Shown here one piece after another: positions 17,908 through 26,681 of a stretch of DNA of 64,000 nucleotides (position 1 is its first letter; each line of letters starts with the position of its first letter). Made by a program: the position numbers and the translations under genes. Under the pieces are notes generated by a model, which worked only from the letters and a program-made list of their open reading frames with translations, made no database searches and was not told where the DNA came from. This stretch comes from Helicobacter monodelphidis (GTDB lineage Bacteria; Campylobacterota; Campylobacteria; Campylobacterales; Helicobacteraceae), in contig NZ_NHYN01000008.1 of assembly GCF_003288845.1 (NCBI RefSeq), forward strand, positions 1 to 64,000, given 5' to 3'.

Positions 17908-18873
17908 CTAATATTCAATTCCATGACTGCGTAAAAGTTGTCGCAAATAATTCATCTGAATATTTTTATCCATACACCACTTCGGAGCTAACAAATCTCC
18001 ACTATGCACTCCAGCAGAAATTCGGTGCATCACAACATCAGCAGGAATAAGTTTCAAAGACTTAACTAACAAATCTCCATAATGTTCTAAACTAATAGGC
18101 ATATACTCCCCTGCTTTGTACATCTGTGCCAACTTTGTATGTTCCATAACATACAAAGGGTGAATTTTCAAACCATCAAGCCCTATACGCAAAACCTCTT
18201 CTAAGGAAGCAAGAATCATCTCATCCGTCTCTTCTGGAAGTCCATAAATTAAATGGATACAAATCTTAATTCCACGTTTCCTTGCCTCATCCACCCAATA
18301 TTCTAAAGCACTACAATCATGCCCACGATTAATTAACTCAAGGGTTCGCTGATGAATAGATTGCACACCATATTCCACCCATACTTCCTTATCTTTTTGC
18401 ACCCATTCTGCAAGATAATCTAAAATATCAAGCGTAATTGAATCAAAACGCGTTCCAATTGAAATCCCAACAACTTCCTTACGTTTTAATGCCTCATTAT
18501 ATAAAATTTTTAATGTTTCTAATGGTGCATAAGTATTTGTAAAAGATTGAAAATAAGCTAAAAATTTACGCATTTTAAATTTTTTACGATGATATTCACT
18601 TTGGGTTTCAAATTGAATATTTAAGGCTTGAATCTGCTGTTGCAAAATGGGATTTTCCTGCATACTAGGTTTTAATTTAAAGGGAAGCTTGGGGACTTCT
18701 TGACTATTCAACGAAGGCGAAAAACTCTCATTCTTACAAAAAATACACCCTCCCCTAGCAAGTGTTCCATCAATATTAGGGCATGTAAAACCCGGAATAC
18801 TTAAAGGGACTTTCCTAACCCGTTCTCCAAAGCGTCTTTGAAAGTAACGCCCAAATGTTAACATTTTTCTCAC
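17908..18873 (-). CDS. Radical SAM protein, YhcC/TIGR01212-like
   Basis: A 321-aa radical SAM enzyme of unsettled function. The cluster cysteines lie in FTCPNIDGTLARGGCIFC (about residues 29-46), a wider first spacing than the canonical CxxxCxxC and typical of the YhcC group. Further marks are SIGTRFDSI and HLIYGLPEETDEM. It lies 14 bases downstream of purF and is stop-start coupled to the following methyltransferase. Homologues are often annotated as Elp3-like or as tRNA-modification candidates; the neighbouring tRNA methyltransferase makes a tRNA role plausible but unproven. Confidence 0.8.
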   Translation of the reverse strand: MRKMLTFGRYFQRRFGERVRKVPLSIPGFTCPNIDGTLARGGCIFCKNESFSPSLNSQEVPKLPFKLKPSMQENPILQQQIQALNIQFETQSEYHRKKFKMRKFLAYFQSFTNTYAPLETLKILYNEALKRKEVVGISIGTRFDSITLDILDYLAEWVQKDKEVWVEYGVQSIHQRTLELINRGHDCSALEYWVDEARKRGIKICIHLIYGLPEETDEMILASLEEVLRIGLDGLKIHPLYVMEHTKLAQMYKAGEYMPISLEHYGDLLVKSLKLIPADVVMHRISAGVHSGDLLAPKWCMDKNIQMNYLRQLLRSHGIEY

Positions 18874-18887
18874 ATTATTCCTAAAAA

Positions 18888-20255
18888 CTAAACTACATAT
18901 TTGCCATCAAAACAGGCTTGGCAAAAAGAATCAGATTGACCACACTCCAAACTTTGTCGCAACCCTTGCAAAGAAAGGTACACCAAAGAATCTGCCTCAA
19001 TATATTCACAAATCTGTTCAACTGACATCCTCGCACTAATTAAATCTTCTTTATTGGGAGTATCTACACCATAGTAGCATGGGCTAATTGTTGGTGGAGA
19101 GCTAATGCACATATGCACTTCTTTCGCTCCAGCACCACGCAAAATACGTACAATTTGGCGACTTGTTGTTCCGCGTACAATACTATCATCAATCACAATC
19201 ACTTTCTTACCTTCAATTAATTCACGAATGGGATTCAATTTCAAACGCACCTTCAATTCACGCATTGTCTGTGTTGGCTCAATAAAAGTACGTCCAATAT
19301 AATGATTTCTAATAATACCCAACTCAAATGGAATTTTACTCTCCTGAGAATACCCAAGTGCCGCTGCTACACCGCTATCGGGAACAGGAATAACAATATC
19401 TGCATCAATAGACTTTTCTCTTGCTAACTCTATACCCATTTTTTTACGCACATCATAAACGGTGCGTCCAAAAACTTTACTATCAGGACGTGCAAAATAG
19501 ACATATTCAAAAATACAAGGGTGAGGCGTAGGTGACATAATCTGCAAACTTTGAGGAGGCTTATTAGCTTCAAAAATCAACATCTCGCCAGGTTGAACAT
19601 CTCGCACATATTGTGCATTCACTAAATCAAAAGCACAACTCTCACTCGCAACAATATAGCCTACACTTCCGTCATCATTTTGAATCTTTCCTAGAGAAAA
19701 CGGACGAAATCCATTTGCATCACGAATGACAAACATTTTAGATCGACTCAAAAAAACAAGGGAATACGCTCCCTGTACTTGTAAAATCGCATCAATAATA
19801 CGATCTTGCAAACATTTTTTCTCACTTTTTGCAATCAAATGGATGAGAATCTCTGTATCCATAAAGCTCTGAAAAATTGCCCCATTCTCAATCAGCTTTT
19901 TACGCAATTCTTGTGCATTAGTTAAATTTCCATTATGCACAACAGACATTTCCCCCAAATCATAACGTGCAAAAACAGGCTGTGCATCTAACATTGAATC
20001 TTCACCAGCAGTTGAATAGCGATTATGACCAACAGCTGCATAACCAGAGAGTTTCTTTAAATTCTCCTCATCAAAAACGCTTGTCACCAACCCATGATTT
20101 TTAATTGTTTTGATTTTTTTCCCATCAGAACTACTAATTCCACTTGCTTCTTGTCCACGATGTTGCATTGAAAATAAAGAATAGTAGGCAAGTTTTGCAG
20201 CATTTTGACAATTGTATACGCCAACAACAGCACATTCTTCTTTAAAAGAATCCAC
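18888..20255 (-). CDS. purF: Amidophosphoribosyltransferase
   Basis: First committed step of purine synthesis: PRPP plus glutamine to 5-phosphoribosylamine. The product is 455 aa. The N-terminal glutaminase nucleophile is Cys8, after the short propeptide MDSFKEE. VGHNRYSTAG and the PRPP-binding VIVIDDSIVRGTTS follow. Late cysteines (CGQSDSFCQACF near the C-terminus) recall the iron-sulfur type of PurF seen in Bacillus. It follows dapB by 10 bases. Confidence 0.96.
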   Translation of the reverse strand: MDSFKEECAVVGVYNCQNAAKLAYYSLFSMQHRGQEASGISSSDGKKIKTIKNHGLVTSVFDEENLKKLSGYAAVGHNRYSTAGEDSMLDAQPVFARYDLGEMSVVHNGNLTNAQELRKKLIENGAIFQSFMDTEILIHLIAKSEKKCLQDRIIDAILQVQGAYSLVFLSRSKMFVIRDANGFRPFSLGKIQNDDGSVGYIVASESCAFDLVNAQYVRDVQPGEMLIFEANKPPQSLQIMSPTPHPCIFEYVYFARPDSKVFGRTVYDVRKKMGIELAREKSIDADIVIPVPDSGVAAALGYSQESKIPFELGIIRNHYIGRTFIEPTQTMRELKVRLKLNPIRELIEGKKVIVIDDSIVRGTTSRQIVRILRGAGAKEVHMCISSPPTISPCYYGVDTPNKEDLISARMSVEQICEYIEADSLVYLSLQGLRQSLECGQSDSFCQACFDGKYVV

Positions 20256-20265
20256 ACATTCTCCC

Positions 20266-21033
20266 TTATAAGCCTAAAGCATCTTGGATAGAATAATAAC
20301 CAATCTTCTGCTCTGATAGCCATATTGCAGCCCTCAACGCCCCTTTAGCAAAAGTTGCACGATTTGTCGCTGTATGCGTGAATTCCAAATATTCGCCCTC
20401 ATTAAAAAAGCCTACCGTATGCTTCCCTGCAATATCACCACCACGAACTGCAAACACAGCAATCTCATCCTTAGAGCGTTCGCCCGTGTTACCCTCACGA
20501 CCATAAAGGATATTTTCTAAACTAAGGTTACGTGCTTCCGCACATGTTTGTGCAAGTGCTAACGCTGTTCCACTCGGTGCATCTTTTTTGTAACGATGAT
20601 GCATCTCAACAATTTCAATATCAAATTCAGCCAAAGTTTTAGAAACTGTTCGAATAACTTCATGCAAAATGGCTACACCAAAAGACATATTACTTGCATA
20701 TAGTATAGGCATCTTTGTGGAAGCAACTTGCAAAAGATTATTTTGATAATCAAGCAAACCAGTTGTACCTATCACGATAGGCTTTGGGTGCTTATCAATA
20801 GCGGTTTCAAGCAAAGTCGTCGTTGCATCAGGTAAAGAAAAATCAATAACAACATCACAAGCATCCAAGAAAATCTGATAATCATTTGTTACCAATGCTC
20901 CCGGAGACATCGAAAAATCCAGATTCTTCCGTACAAAAACTGCAGAAAGGGTTGCATCCTTATGATCTACAAGAAGATCAACCAGAATCTTCCCCACACG
21001 TCCACTTGCTCCAAAAACGCCAATTTTTTTCAT
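20266..21033 (-). CDS. dapB: 4-hydroxy-tetrahydrodipicolinate reductase
   Basis: NAD(P)H-dependent step of the diaminopimelate/lysine pathway, needed for peptidoglycan. The product is 255 aa. The dinucleotide site is GASGRVGK (about 6-13) and the catalytic region is EMHHRYKKDAPSGTAL. A start seven codons upstream is possible, but GAGGAG at good spacing precedes the ATG at 21033. It overlaps nothing and follows trxB, although hom and lysC in this window belong to the same aspartate pathway. Confidence 0.95.
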   Translation of the reverse strand: MKKIGVFGASGRVGKILVDLLVDHKDATLSAVFVRKNLDFSMSPGALVTNDYQIFLDACDVVIDFSLPDATTTLLETAIDKHPKPIVIGTTGLLDYQNNLLQVASTKMPILYASNMSFGVAILHEVIRTVSKTLAEFDIEIVEMHHRYKKDAPSGTALALAQTCAEARNLSLENILYGREGNTGERSKDEIAVFAVRGGDIAGKHTVGFFNEGEYLEFTHTATNRATFAKGALRAAIWLSEQKIGYYSIQDALGL

Positions 21034-21050
21034 TATATACCACTCCTCTT

Positions 21051-21986
21051 TCACATATGATGCTCTAAATATGCCAAAGCACTCAATGCTGCTCTAGCAC
21101 CATCTCCAGCCGCACAAACAACCTGCTTTGCAGCTTGAATACGAATATCTCCAGCCGCAAAAAGACCTGGCACGTTCGTATTCATATTTAAATCTACTTT
21201 CACCTCTCCGGCATCAGTCATTTCACATAAAAAAGAACCATCTTCTTGCTTAAGAATCTGGTTATTGACAGAATAGCCAACAAATATAAATAAGCCATTC
21301 ACTTCTAACTTCTGTTGCTCTTGCGAATCCTTGTATTTGTATAATATACCATTTACACCCTTTGCATCGCCTAAAATTTCATCAAGCAATACAGGAGTTA
21401 AAAATTCAATATTTGCTTTCGCTTTCGCTTTTTGAAGGGTTACAGGGGCTGCCCTAAATTCATCGCGACGATGAAGGACTGTTACTTTTTTACATAACTC
21501 AGAAAGAAAAAGTGCCTCTTCAATCGCTGTATCACCACCACCTAACACTGCAACTTCCTCACCCTTATAAAAAAAACCATCACAAGTCGCACAAGTACTA
21601 ATACCACGTCCATAAAACTGATCTTCTCCCTTCACCCCAGAACGTTTAGGACTCCCACCGGTAGCCACAATTACTGATTTTGCCTCGAAAGTTTCTTTAT
21701 CGGTATGGATAACAAAATAATTTTTAAGCCGAGAAATGCGCATAACATCTTTTTGCATACTCTTTAAACCAAAGCGAAAACACTGCTCTTGCCAAGGTTG
21801 CATAAAATCAAATCCAGAGAGAACCTCTTTTACGCCAGGATAATTTTCAATTTCACTACTACCTGTAATTTGTCCGCCGGGCATACCGCGTTCAAACATT
21901 ACCACTTCTTTTGCACCACCTCTTGTTGTATATAAACCCGCAGTCAATCCAGCAGGACCGCCACCAATAATTGCAACATCTAACAT
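21051..21986 (-). CDS. trxB: Thioredoxin reductase
   Basis: FAD/NADPH-dependent reductant of thioredoxin. The product is 311 aa with FAD site [12 protein letters not shown] (about 6-17), redox pair CATC (132-135), NADPH site [12 protein letters not shown], and C-terminal GLFAAGDIR. It has its own promoter and lies near trxA, with one membrane protein gene between. Confidence 0.97.
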   Translation of the reverse strand: MLDVAIIGGGPAGLTAGLYTTRGGAKEVVMFERGMPGGQITGSSEIENYPGVKEVLSGFDFMQPWQEQCFRFGLKSMQKDVMRISRLKNYFVIHTDKETFEAKSVIVATGGSPKRSGVKGEDQFYGRGISTCATCDGFFYKGEEVAVLGGGDTAIEEALFLSELCKKVTVLHRRDEFRAAPVTLQKAKAKANIEFLTPVLLDEILGDAKGVNGILYKYKDSQEQQKLEVNGLFIFVGYSVNNQILKQEDGSFLCEMTDAGEVKVDLNMNTNVPGLFAAGDIRIQAAKQVVCAAGDGARAALSALAYLEHHM

Positions 21987-22042
21987 AAAAAACTCCTTAA
22001 AAAATTATCAAATTTTTTCACACTCTCATTAATGTGTAGTGC

Positions 22043-22048
22043 ATTATA
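22043..22048 (-). promoter_or_regulatory. -10 box upstream of trxB
   Basis: TATAAT (minus strand) within GCTATAATGCAC, about 57 bases before the trxB ATG. AAGGAG precedes the start. No -35 is recognisable, as expected for the Helicobacter housekeeping sigma factor. Confidence 0.55.
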
Positions 22049-22090
22049 GCATTAAAATATATTTTAATCAATAAAAATTATCTTTTAATA

Positions 22091-22612
22091 CTAAATATTT
22101 TTTTCTATCTTCTGATTTTGAATCTCCATTTCTGCATTACTCACCATACGAGATGGGTAACGTTGTTTAAATTGTTGCCCCACACCTTTTTCACGTTCTA
22201 TACTGACAAGTGTTGGAAGTTGCGTTACTTTAAAACGTAATAAATAGTTTAAAATAGTATTTGCACTAGAAGTTGCATAAATTCTGCCATTCTGTGAGGG
22301 TAATTCACGATTTTGATAAAAATCAATCGCTATAATAGGGTCTTTTTCAATAATTTCTAAATTTTGCACAAACCTCAATTGCTCTTGTACATTGGAACTA
22401 TAAAATATGATTACATATCGGTCAGACTGGGGAGTAAACAAACCTTCCGAAGTATAAAGCACCCACTCATTGAAGTCTACCTTTACAAGTCTGGAATAAG
22501 AAAACTGAAAATAAAAATAAGCTGCGGCACAAAATAACGCGGCTAAGAATGGAGTAATAATTCCAAAAGCTGGTCGAGGGGAGTTACACTCCCCATGTTT
22601 TTTAATCGACAT
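22091..22612 (-). CDS. Membrane-anchored protein with a possible thioredoxin-like fold, function unknown
   Basis: A 173-aa protein with one hydrophobic segment at about residues 17-38 and a C-terminal domain probably facing the periplasm. That domain has the rhythm of a thioredoxin fold: YVIIFYSSN (beta strand then helix) and, near the end, QLPTLVSI, like the cis-proline loop. There is no CXXC. At its expected place stands SSNV. Its ATG overlaps the trxA stop (TAATG), so it is translationally coupled to trxA and followed by trxB. I infer a redox- or folding-related accessory role; no named family is recognised. Confidence 0.6.
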   Translation of the reverse strand: MSIKKHGECNSPRPAFGIITPFLAALFCAAAYFYFQFSYSRLVKVDFNEWVLYTSEGLFTPQSDRYVIIFYSSNVQEQLRFVQNLEIIEKDPIIAIDFYQNRELPSQNGRIYATSSANTILNYLLRFKVTQLPTLVSIEREKGVGQQFKQRYPSRMVSNAEMEIQNQKIEKNI

Positions 22613-22938
22613 TAAAGAAGCTTATCAAGCTTTTCCTGAAAAAGCGACTTAGGGGCTGCACCCACATGACTATCAACTTGCTCTCCATTCTTATAGATAA
22701 AAATAGAAGGAACTCCTTTCACGCCATTTTGTGCAGCTAATTCCTGTTGCTCATCAACATTAACTTTACAAATAATTGCCTTCCCTTCGTAATCACCCGC
22801 AAGCTCATCAATAACAGGGCCAAGCATACGACAAGGACTGCACCAAGGTGCCCAAAAATCAACTAAAACAACCCCACCACTTCCAATTGTATCCGCAAAA
22901 GTGTCTGTTGTTAAATGTCTTACTAATTCACTACTCAT
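22612..22938 (-). CDS. trxA: Thioredoxin
   Basis: Cytoplasmic disulfide reductant reduced by TrxB. The product is 108 aa with VDFWAPWCSPCRMLGP (active-site Cys33 and Cys36) and the cis-Pro loop GVKGVPSIFIYKNGE. The active site is CSPC, not the usual CGPC. A GTG two codons upstream is possible, but AGGAG spacing favours the ATG at 22938. A TATAAT at 22971-22976 gives it its own promoter. Confidence 0.96.
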   Translation of the reverse strand: MSSELVRHLTTDTFADTIGSGGVVLVDFWAPWCSPCRMLGPVIDELAGDYEGKAIICKVNVDEQQELAAQNGVKGVPSIFIYKNGEQVDSHVGAAPKSLFQEKLDKLL

Positions 22939-22970
22939 CTTCACTCCTAATGTTAAAATTTAAAAAGCCC

Positions 22971-22976
22971 ATTATA
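22971..22976 (-). promoter_or_regulatory. -10 box upstream of trxA
   Basis: TATAAT on the minus strand in GGTTATAATGGGC, about 33 bases before the trxA start codon and just after yraN. Confidence 0.55.
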
Positions 22977-22991
22977 ACCTATTTTTGTAAA

Positions 22992-23318
22992 CTAAAGAGT
23001 AATATTTTCTATTAATTCTAATTTTTCGCCACAAACAATTAACGCATCAACACAATACTCCCTCGTAATACCATTTTGACTCAAATAGAACTCCAAACTT
23101 CTAATAATTCGTTGCATCTTAATAGGCGTGATATTATAAATAGGCTCAAAACTCTCCCCACTCTTGACTTCTACAAAATGTAAAATCTTCTTTTTTTCGG
23201 CAATAATATCAATCTCGCCAAAAGGCGTATAAAAATTCCGCTCTATGATTTTAAATTTTTTTTGCTGTAAAAATTGTGCTGCCTTTTCTTCAGCAATATT
23301 ACCTTTTTGGCGACTCAC
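22992..23318 (-). CDS. yraN: YraN family (UPF0102) putative nuclease-fold protein
   Basis: A 108-aa protein. GEIDIIAEKK and LHFVEVKSG carry the predicted restriction-endonuclease-like D...ExK residues. The family is widespread, often beside rsmI/yraL, and its biochemical role is unsettled. The start is GTG, one base after the hom stop, preceded by AAGGA. In C. jejuni the same gene order trxB-trxA-yraN-hom is known to me. Confidence 0.9.
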   Translation of the reverse strand: MSRQKGNIAEEKAAQFLQQKKFKIIERNFYTPFGEIDIIAEKKKILHFVEVKSGESFEPIYNITPIKMQRIIRSLEFYLSQNGITREYCVDALIVCGEKLELIENITL

Positions 23319-23319
23319 T

Positions 23320-24573
23320 CTAGTCCTTGATGCGAATCATCAGAGGCTCGCTTAACACAACAGGCAATTCCCCTAAACGCTTCAATGCACATTTAATATT
23401 CTTCTCTAATGCATAATGTGTTGAAAGAAGAATCTTTGCATCGTTCATCCCATTTTGTTGCAACAGAGAATTAATAGAAATATCTTCCTCGCTTAAAATT
23501 TTTGCAATCTGTGCTAAAACACCGGTTTTATCCGCAACCTCCGCTTTCAAATAATAGCGCGATTGAATCTCTTCTTGCGAACGCAAATACAACCCACTTT
23601 CAAATGGCTTCTTAAAGCCAAGCATAGGTGCACCCTTGCTTCTTGCAATTTCAATCAAATCTGAAATCACAGCACTGGCAGTAGCATCACCACCAGCTCC
23701 AGCACCATAAAACATTGTCTCACCTACACAATCCCCAACAACACTAATTCCATTCATTACGCCATCAACACGACTAAGCATTTCAGCATTCTTAATAAAT
23801 GCAGGGTGAATACGCAACTCAACTTGATTGTTTTGTCTTTTTGCAATTCCTAAAAGCTTAATACTATAGCCAAACTCTCTAGCAAATGCAATTTCATCAT
23901 TAGAAATTTTCGTAATACCTTCTATCAAAATATCATCAGGTTTTGCATCAATACCATAAGCTAAACTTGCAAGAATCAGCAGTTTATGAGCAGCATCAAT
24001 ACCCCCCACATCAAAAACTGGGTCAGCCTCTGCATAGCCCAAATGTTGTGCCTCTTGCAAAGCAGTTGCATAATCTATATTTTCATAAAGCATTTTAGTT
24101 AAAATATAATTACAAGTGCCGTTTAAAATACCACTAATTTCTAGAATGTGATTTGCCCCCAATCCATCTCTAAGTGCTTTAATGATAGGAATTCCTCCTG
24201 CAACACTTGCTTCAAAGCCAATAGGAATTTCTCCTGCAATCTCTTGTAATTCATAGCGATGATATGCTAAAAGTGCTTTATTTGCAGTGACAAGACGTTT
24301 TTTTGCACCCAATGTTTTTTTTGCTACAATAAATGCCTCATCAACACCACCCATTAATTCTACAATCGTATCAATAGAATCATCATTCAAGACAGATTCA
24401 ATATCGCTATATAGCGAAATATCTACATTTCTTTGCTTACCTAAAGAACGAACAACACCCTTAACAGGAATAATTTCCTCTCCAGCACGTGCCGCAATGA
24501 CTTCTTTATTTTGTTGCAAAATACGCACAACACTGCTACCTACAACACCGACCCCTACAATTCCGATACGCAT
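23320..24573 (-). CDS. hom: Homoserine dehydrogenase
   Basis: Converts aspartate semialdehyde to homoserine, the branch point to threonine and methionine. The product is 417 aa. It shows NAD(P) site [12 protein letters not shown], catalytic region [13 protein letters not shown] and GTCNYIL, and a C-terminal ACT domain (about 345-417) for allosteric control, usually by threonine. It follows the aminotransferase gene by six bases. Confidence 0.96.
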   Translation of the reverse strand: MRIGIVGVGVVGSSVVRILQQNKEVIAARAGEEIIPVKGVVRSLGKQRNVDISLYSDIESVLNDDSIDTIVELMGGVDEAFIVAKKTLGAKKRLVTANKALLAYHRYELQEIAGEIPIGFEASVAGGIPIIKALRDGLGANHILEISGILNGTCNYILTKMLYENIDYATALQEAQHLGYAEADPVFDVGGIDAAHKLLILASLAYGIDAKPDDILIEGITKISNDEIAFAREFGYSIKLLGIAKRQNNQVELRIHPAFIKNAEMLSRVDGVMNGISVVGDCVGETMFYGAGAGGDATASAVISDLIEIARSKGAPMLGFKKPFESGLYLRSQEEIQSRYYLKAEVADKTGVLAQIAKILSEEDISINSLLQQNGMNDAKILLSTHYALEKNIKCALKRLGELPVVLSEPLMIRIKD

Positions 24574-24579
24574 AATGAC

Positions 24580-25797
24580 TTAATTCTCACTTCCTAAATT
24601 CTTTAAAAATTGCTTAATATTTCTTGCCGCTTGGCGAATCCTTTTCTCATTTTCAATTAATGCAATTCTTACATAACCCTCCCCTGATTCTCCAAATCCA
24701 ACACCTGGAGAAACAGCAACTTTTGCCTCCTTAAGTAATCGCTTACTAAATTCTAAGCTTCCCATTTTTTTTGCAACCTCTGGTATCTCTGCCCAAATAA
24801 ACATTGTTGCTTGAGGCTTTTGTATTAGCCAACCTGCTTCGCCAAAACTCTTAATTAAAATATCCATACGCGTTGAATATTGATTCTTAATTTCCTCTAC
24901 ACAACTTTGATCGTCGTCAAGTGCAATCGTTGCTGCAATTTGTAAAGGCGTATACATTCCATAGTCAATCCAGCTTTTTATTTTTTGCAAAGCACCAACA
25001 AGCTTTTTATTTCCTACAACAAAACCTACACGCCAACCCGCCATATTATAACTTTTTGAAAGCGTAAAACTCTCAACAGCCACTTCTTTAGCTCCATCAA
25101 CCTCAAGAATAGAAGGCGTCTTGTAGTCACCATAACTTAAATCCGCATAAGCAATATCACTAATGACATAAAATCGTTCTTGCTTAGCTAAAACAACTAA
25201 ACGTTCATAAAAGCTCTTTGTTACAGTAACAGTCGTTGGATTATGGGGAAAATTCACAACAACAAATTTAGGTTTGGGCATCGCTTCTTTAAGTGCCCGT
25301 TTTAAATCTTGAAAATATTGCTCCTCATCAAGTTCAAATTTTTCATTCCACTTCAAACTAAATTTTGTTACATTTGCACCAACAATAATAAAGGCATAAT
25401 AATGAATAGGATACATTGGCTCTGACACAATAGCATTGTCACCAAAGTTTGAAATAGCTTGGATTAAATGCACATATCCTTCCTTAGAACCCATCGATAA
25501 ACAAGCTTCTGTGTCTGGGTCTAAATCTAAACCATATTTTCGTTTATACCAATTACAAATCGCTAAACGCAATTTATAAATTCCTTTACTCGCAGAATAA
25601 CCGTGATTCTTTGGTTTTTGTGCCGCCTCACAAAGCTTATCGATAATATGTTGTGGAGTTGGTCCATCTGGGTTCCCCATGCTAAAATCAATGACATCTT
25701 CATTATTTTGTCGCATTTGCAATTTAATTTCATTAATTGTTGCAAAAACATATTTAGGCAACCTCTTCATTTTATCAAATTCAATCTCATCAAACAT
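24580..25797 (-). CDS. PLP-dependent class I/II aminotransferase (AspB/AlaC-like)
   Basis: A 405-aa fold type I aminotransferase. It shows DFSMGNPDGPTP near the start, NFPHNPTTVT, and the PLP lysine in SFTLSKSYNMAGWRVGF (about residue 235). It resembles aspartate and LL-diaminopimelate aminotransferase relatives, so substrate is uncertain; beside hom it could serve the aspartate family. Two adjacent ATGs exist; GGGAG spacing favours the second (25797). Confidence 0.88.
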   Translation of the reverse strand: MFDEIEFDKMKRLPKYVFATINEIKLQMRQNNEDVIDFSMGNPDGPTPQHIIDKLCEAAQKPKNHGYSASKGIYKLRLAICNWYKRKYGLDLDPDTEACLSMGSKEGYVHLIQAISNFGDNAIVSEPMYPIHYYAFIIVGANVTKFSLKWNEKFELDEEQYFQDLKRALKEAMPKPKFVVVNFPHNPTTVTVTKSFYERLVVLAKQERFYVISDIAYADLSYGDYKTPSILEVDGAKEVAVESFTLSKSYNMAGWRVGFVVGNKKLVGALQKIKSWIDYGMYTPLQIAATIALDDDQSCVEEIKNQYSTRMDILIKSFGEAGWLIQKPQATMFIWAEIPEVAKKMGSLEFSKRLLKEAKVAVSPGVGFGESGEGYVRIALIENEKRIRQAARNIKQFLKNLGSEN

Positions 25798-25823
25798 CAT
25801 ATCTCCCTTTCAAATTCAAATCA

Positions 25824-26681
25824 TTAAAGACGTTCAAGCACAAACCGCAATCCCGTCTTCACATTAGAGGGCGTATGGCTATCACTTAAACGTACAAACG
25901 ACACTTCTTGTGGAATTTTCTGTTGATAAACTCCATTTTTAAAACTGGCTTTCTCTAAAGAAATAAGCCTCAAAGATGAATCATAAAAAGCAAGGTCTGG
26001 GTAGATTTTTCCTCCATGCAAAGGGCTAAATTGTAAAATACCTCCTCGCCTATTCAAAAAAATCCAATACTCTCCTTTCAAATTCCCATGCGACATCTCC
26101 ACTCCATATTCTAAGTTGAGTGCTTCAGGTATTTTTGGGGAAGTCAGCTTGAATCCATATTGCCATAAAACCTCATTTTCTCTTGTGAGCGAGGTTAATC
26201 GATAACCATATTCCTGCATTTCTTGCATAAAACTTACCGGGTCAAGGGCATTTTCTGCATTCATCAATAAAACCAAAAAAAATCGCCCATCGACAAATTC
26301 AGCTTGAATGGGTGTTGCATAATAATACCCCAAAGACTTCAATGCACTTTGCACAGAACGAGTAACAAAAATAGGAGAATCAGAAACTTCAATTTGAATT
26401 TTAAAAGCACGAACGGAAGGGACGGAAAGCTTTAAAAGCCCATTATCTTTCAAACGAGAAAGAATCTTTGGATAGTCGGGTCCGTATTCATTAAAATAAA
26501 GCTGTGATCTTTTAAAAATTCCATTCATAATGAAAGTCTTGTTTTTTTCAAAGACTCTGGGCTCTAAAAGCCTCTTTAAGACAGATTCAATATCCCTATC
26601 CACCGCAAAAGCTAATGTGGAAAAAACAATCAAATAGACGAAAATTTTTGCAGTTTTGGCAATAGACAATATGTTTACCAC
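25824..26681 (-). CDS. Secreted protein of unknown function (Cj0151c-like position)
   Basis: A 285-aa protein with a clear Sec signal peptide ending STLAFA (cleavage after about residue 26). The mature part is a mixed alpha/beta protein with no motif I recognise. The start is a GTG whose ribosome site, GGAGG, lies inside the last codons of the upstream gene, where it encodes that protein's terminal glycines; the frames overlap by seven bases. The pair seems to be a conserved module in Campylobacterota, which suggests a shared envelope role. Confidence 0.7.
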   Translation of the reverse strand: MVNILSIAKTAKIFVYLIVFSTLAFAVDRDIESVLKRLLEPRVFEKNKTFIMNGIFKRSQLYFNEYGPDYPKILSRLKDNGLLKLSVPSVRAFKIQIEVSDSPIFVTRSVQSALKSLGYYYATPIQAEFVDGRFFLVLLMNAENALDPVSFMQEMQEYGYRLTSLTRENEVLWQYGFKLTSPKIPEALNLEYGVEMSHGNLKGEYWIFLNRRGGILQFSPLHGGKIYPDLAFYDSSLRLISLEKASFKNGVYQQKIPQEVSFVRLSDSHTPSNVKTGLRFVLERL

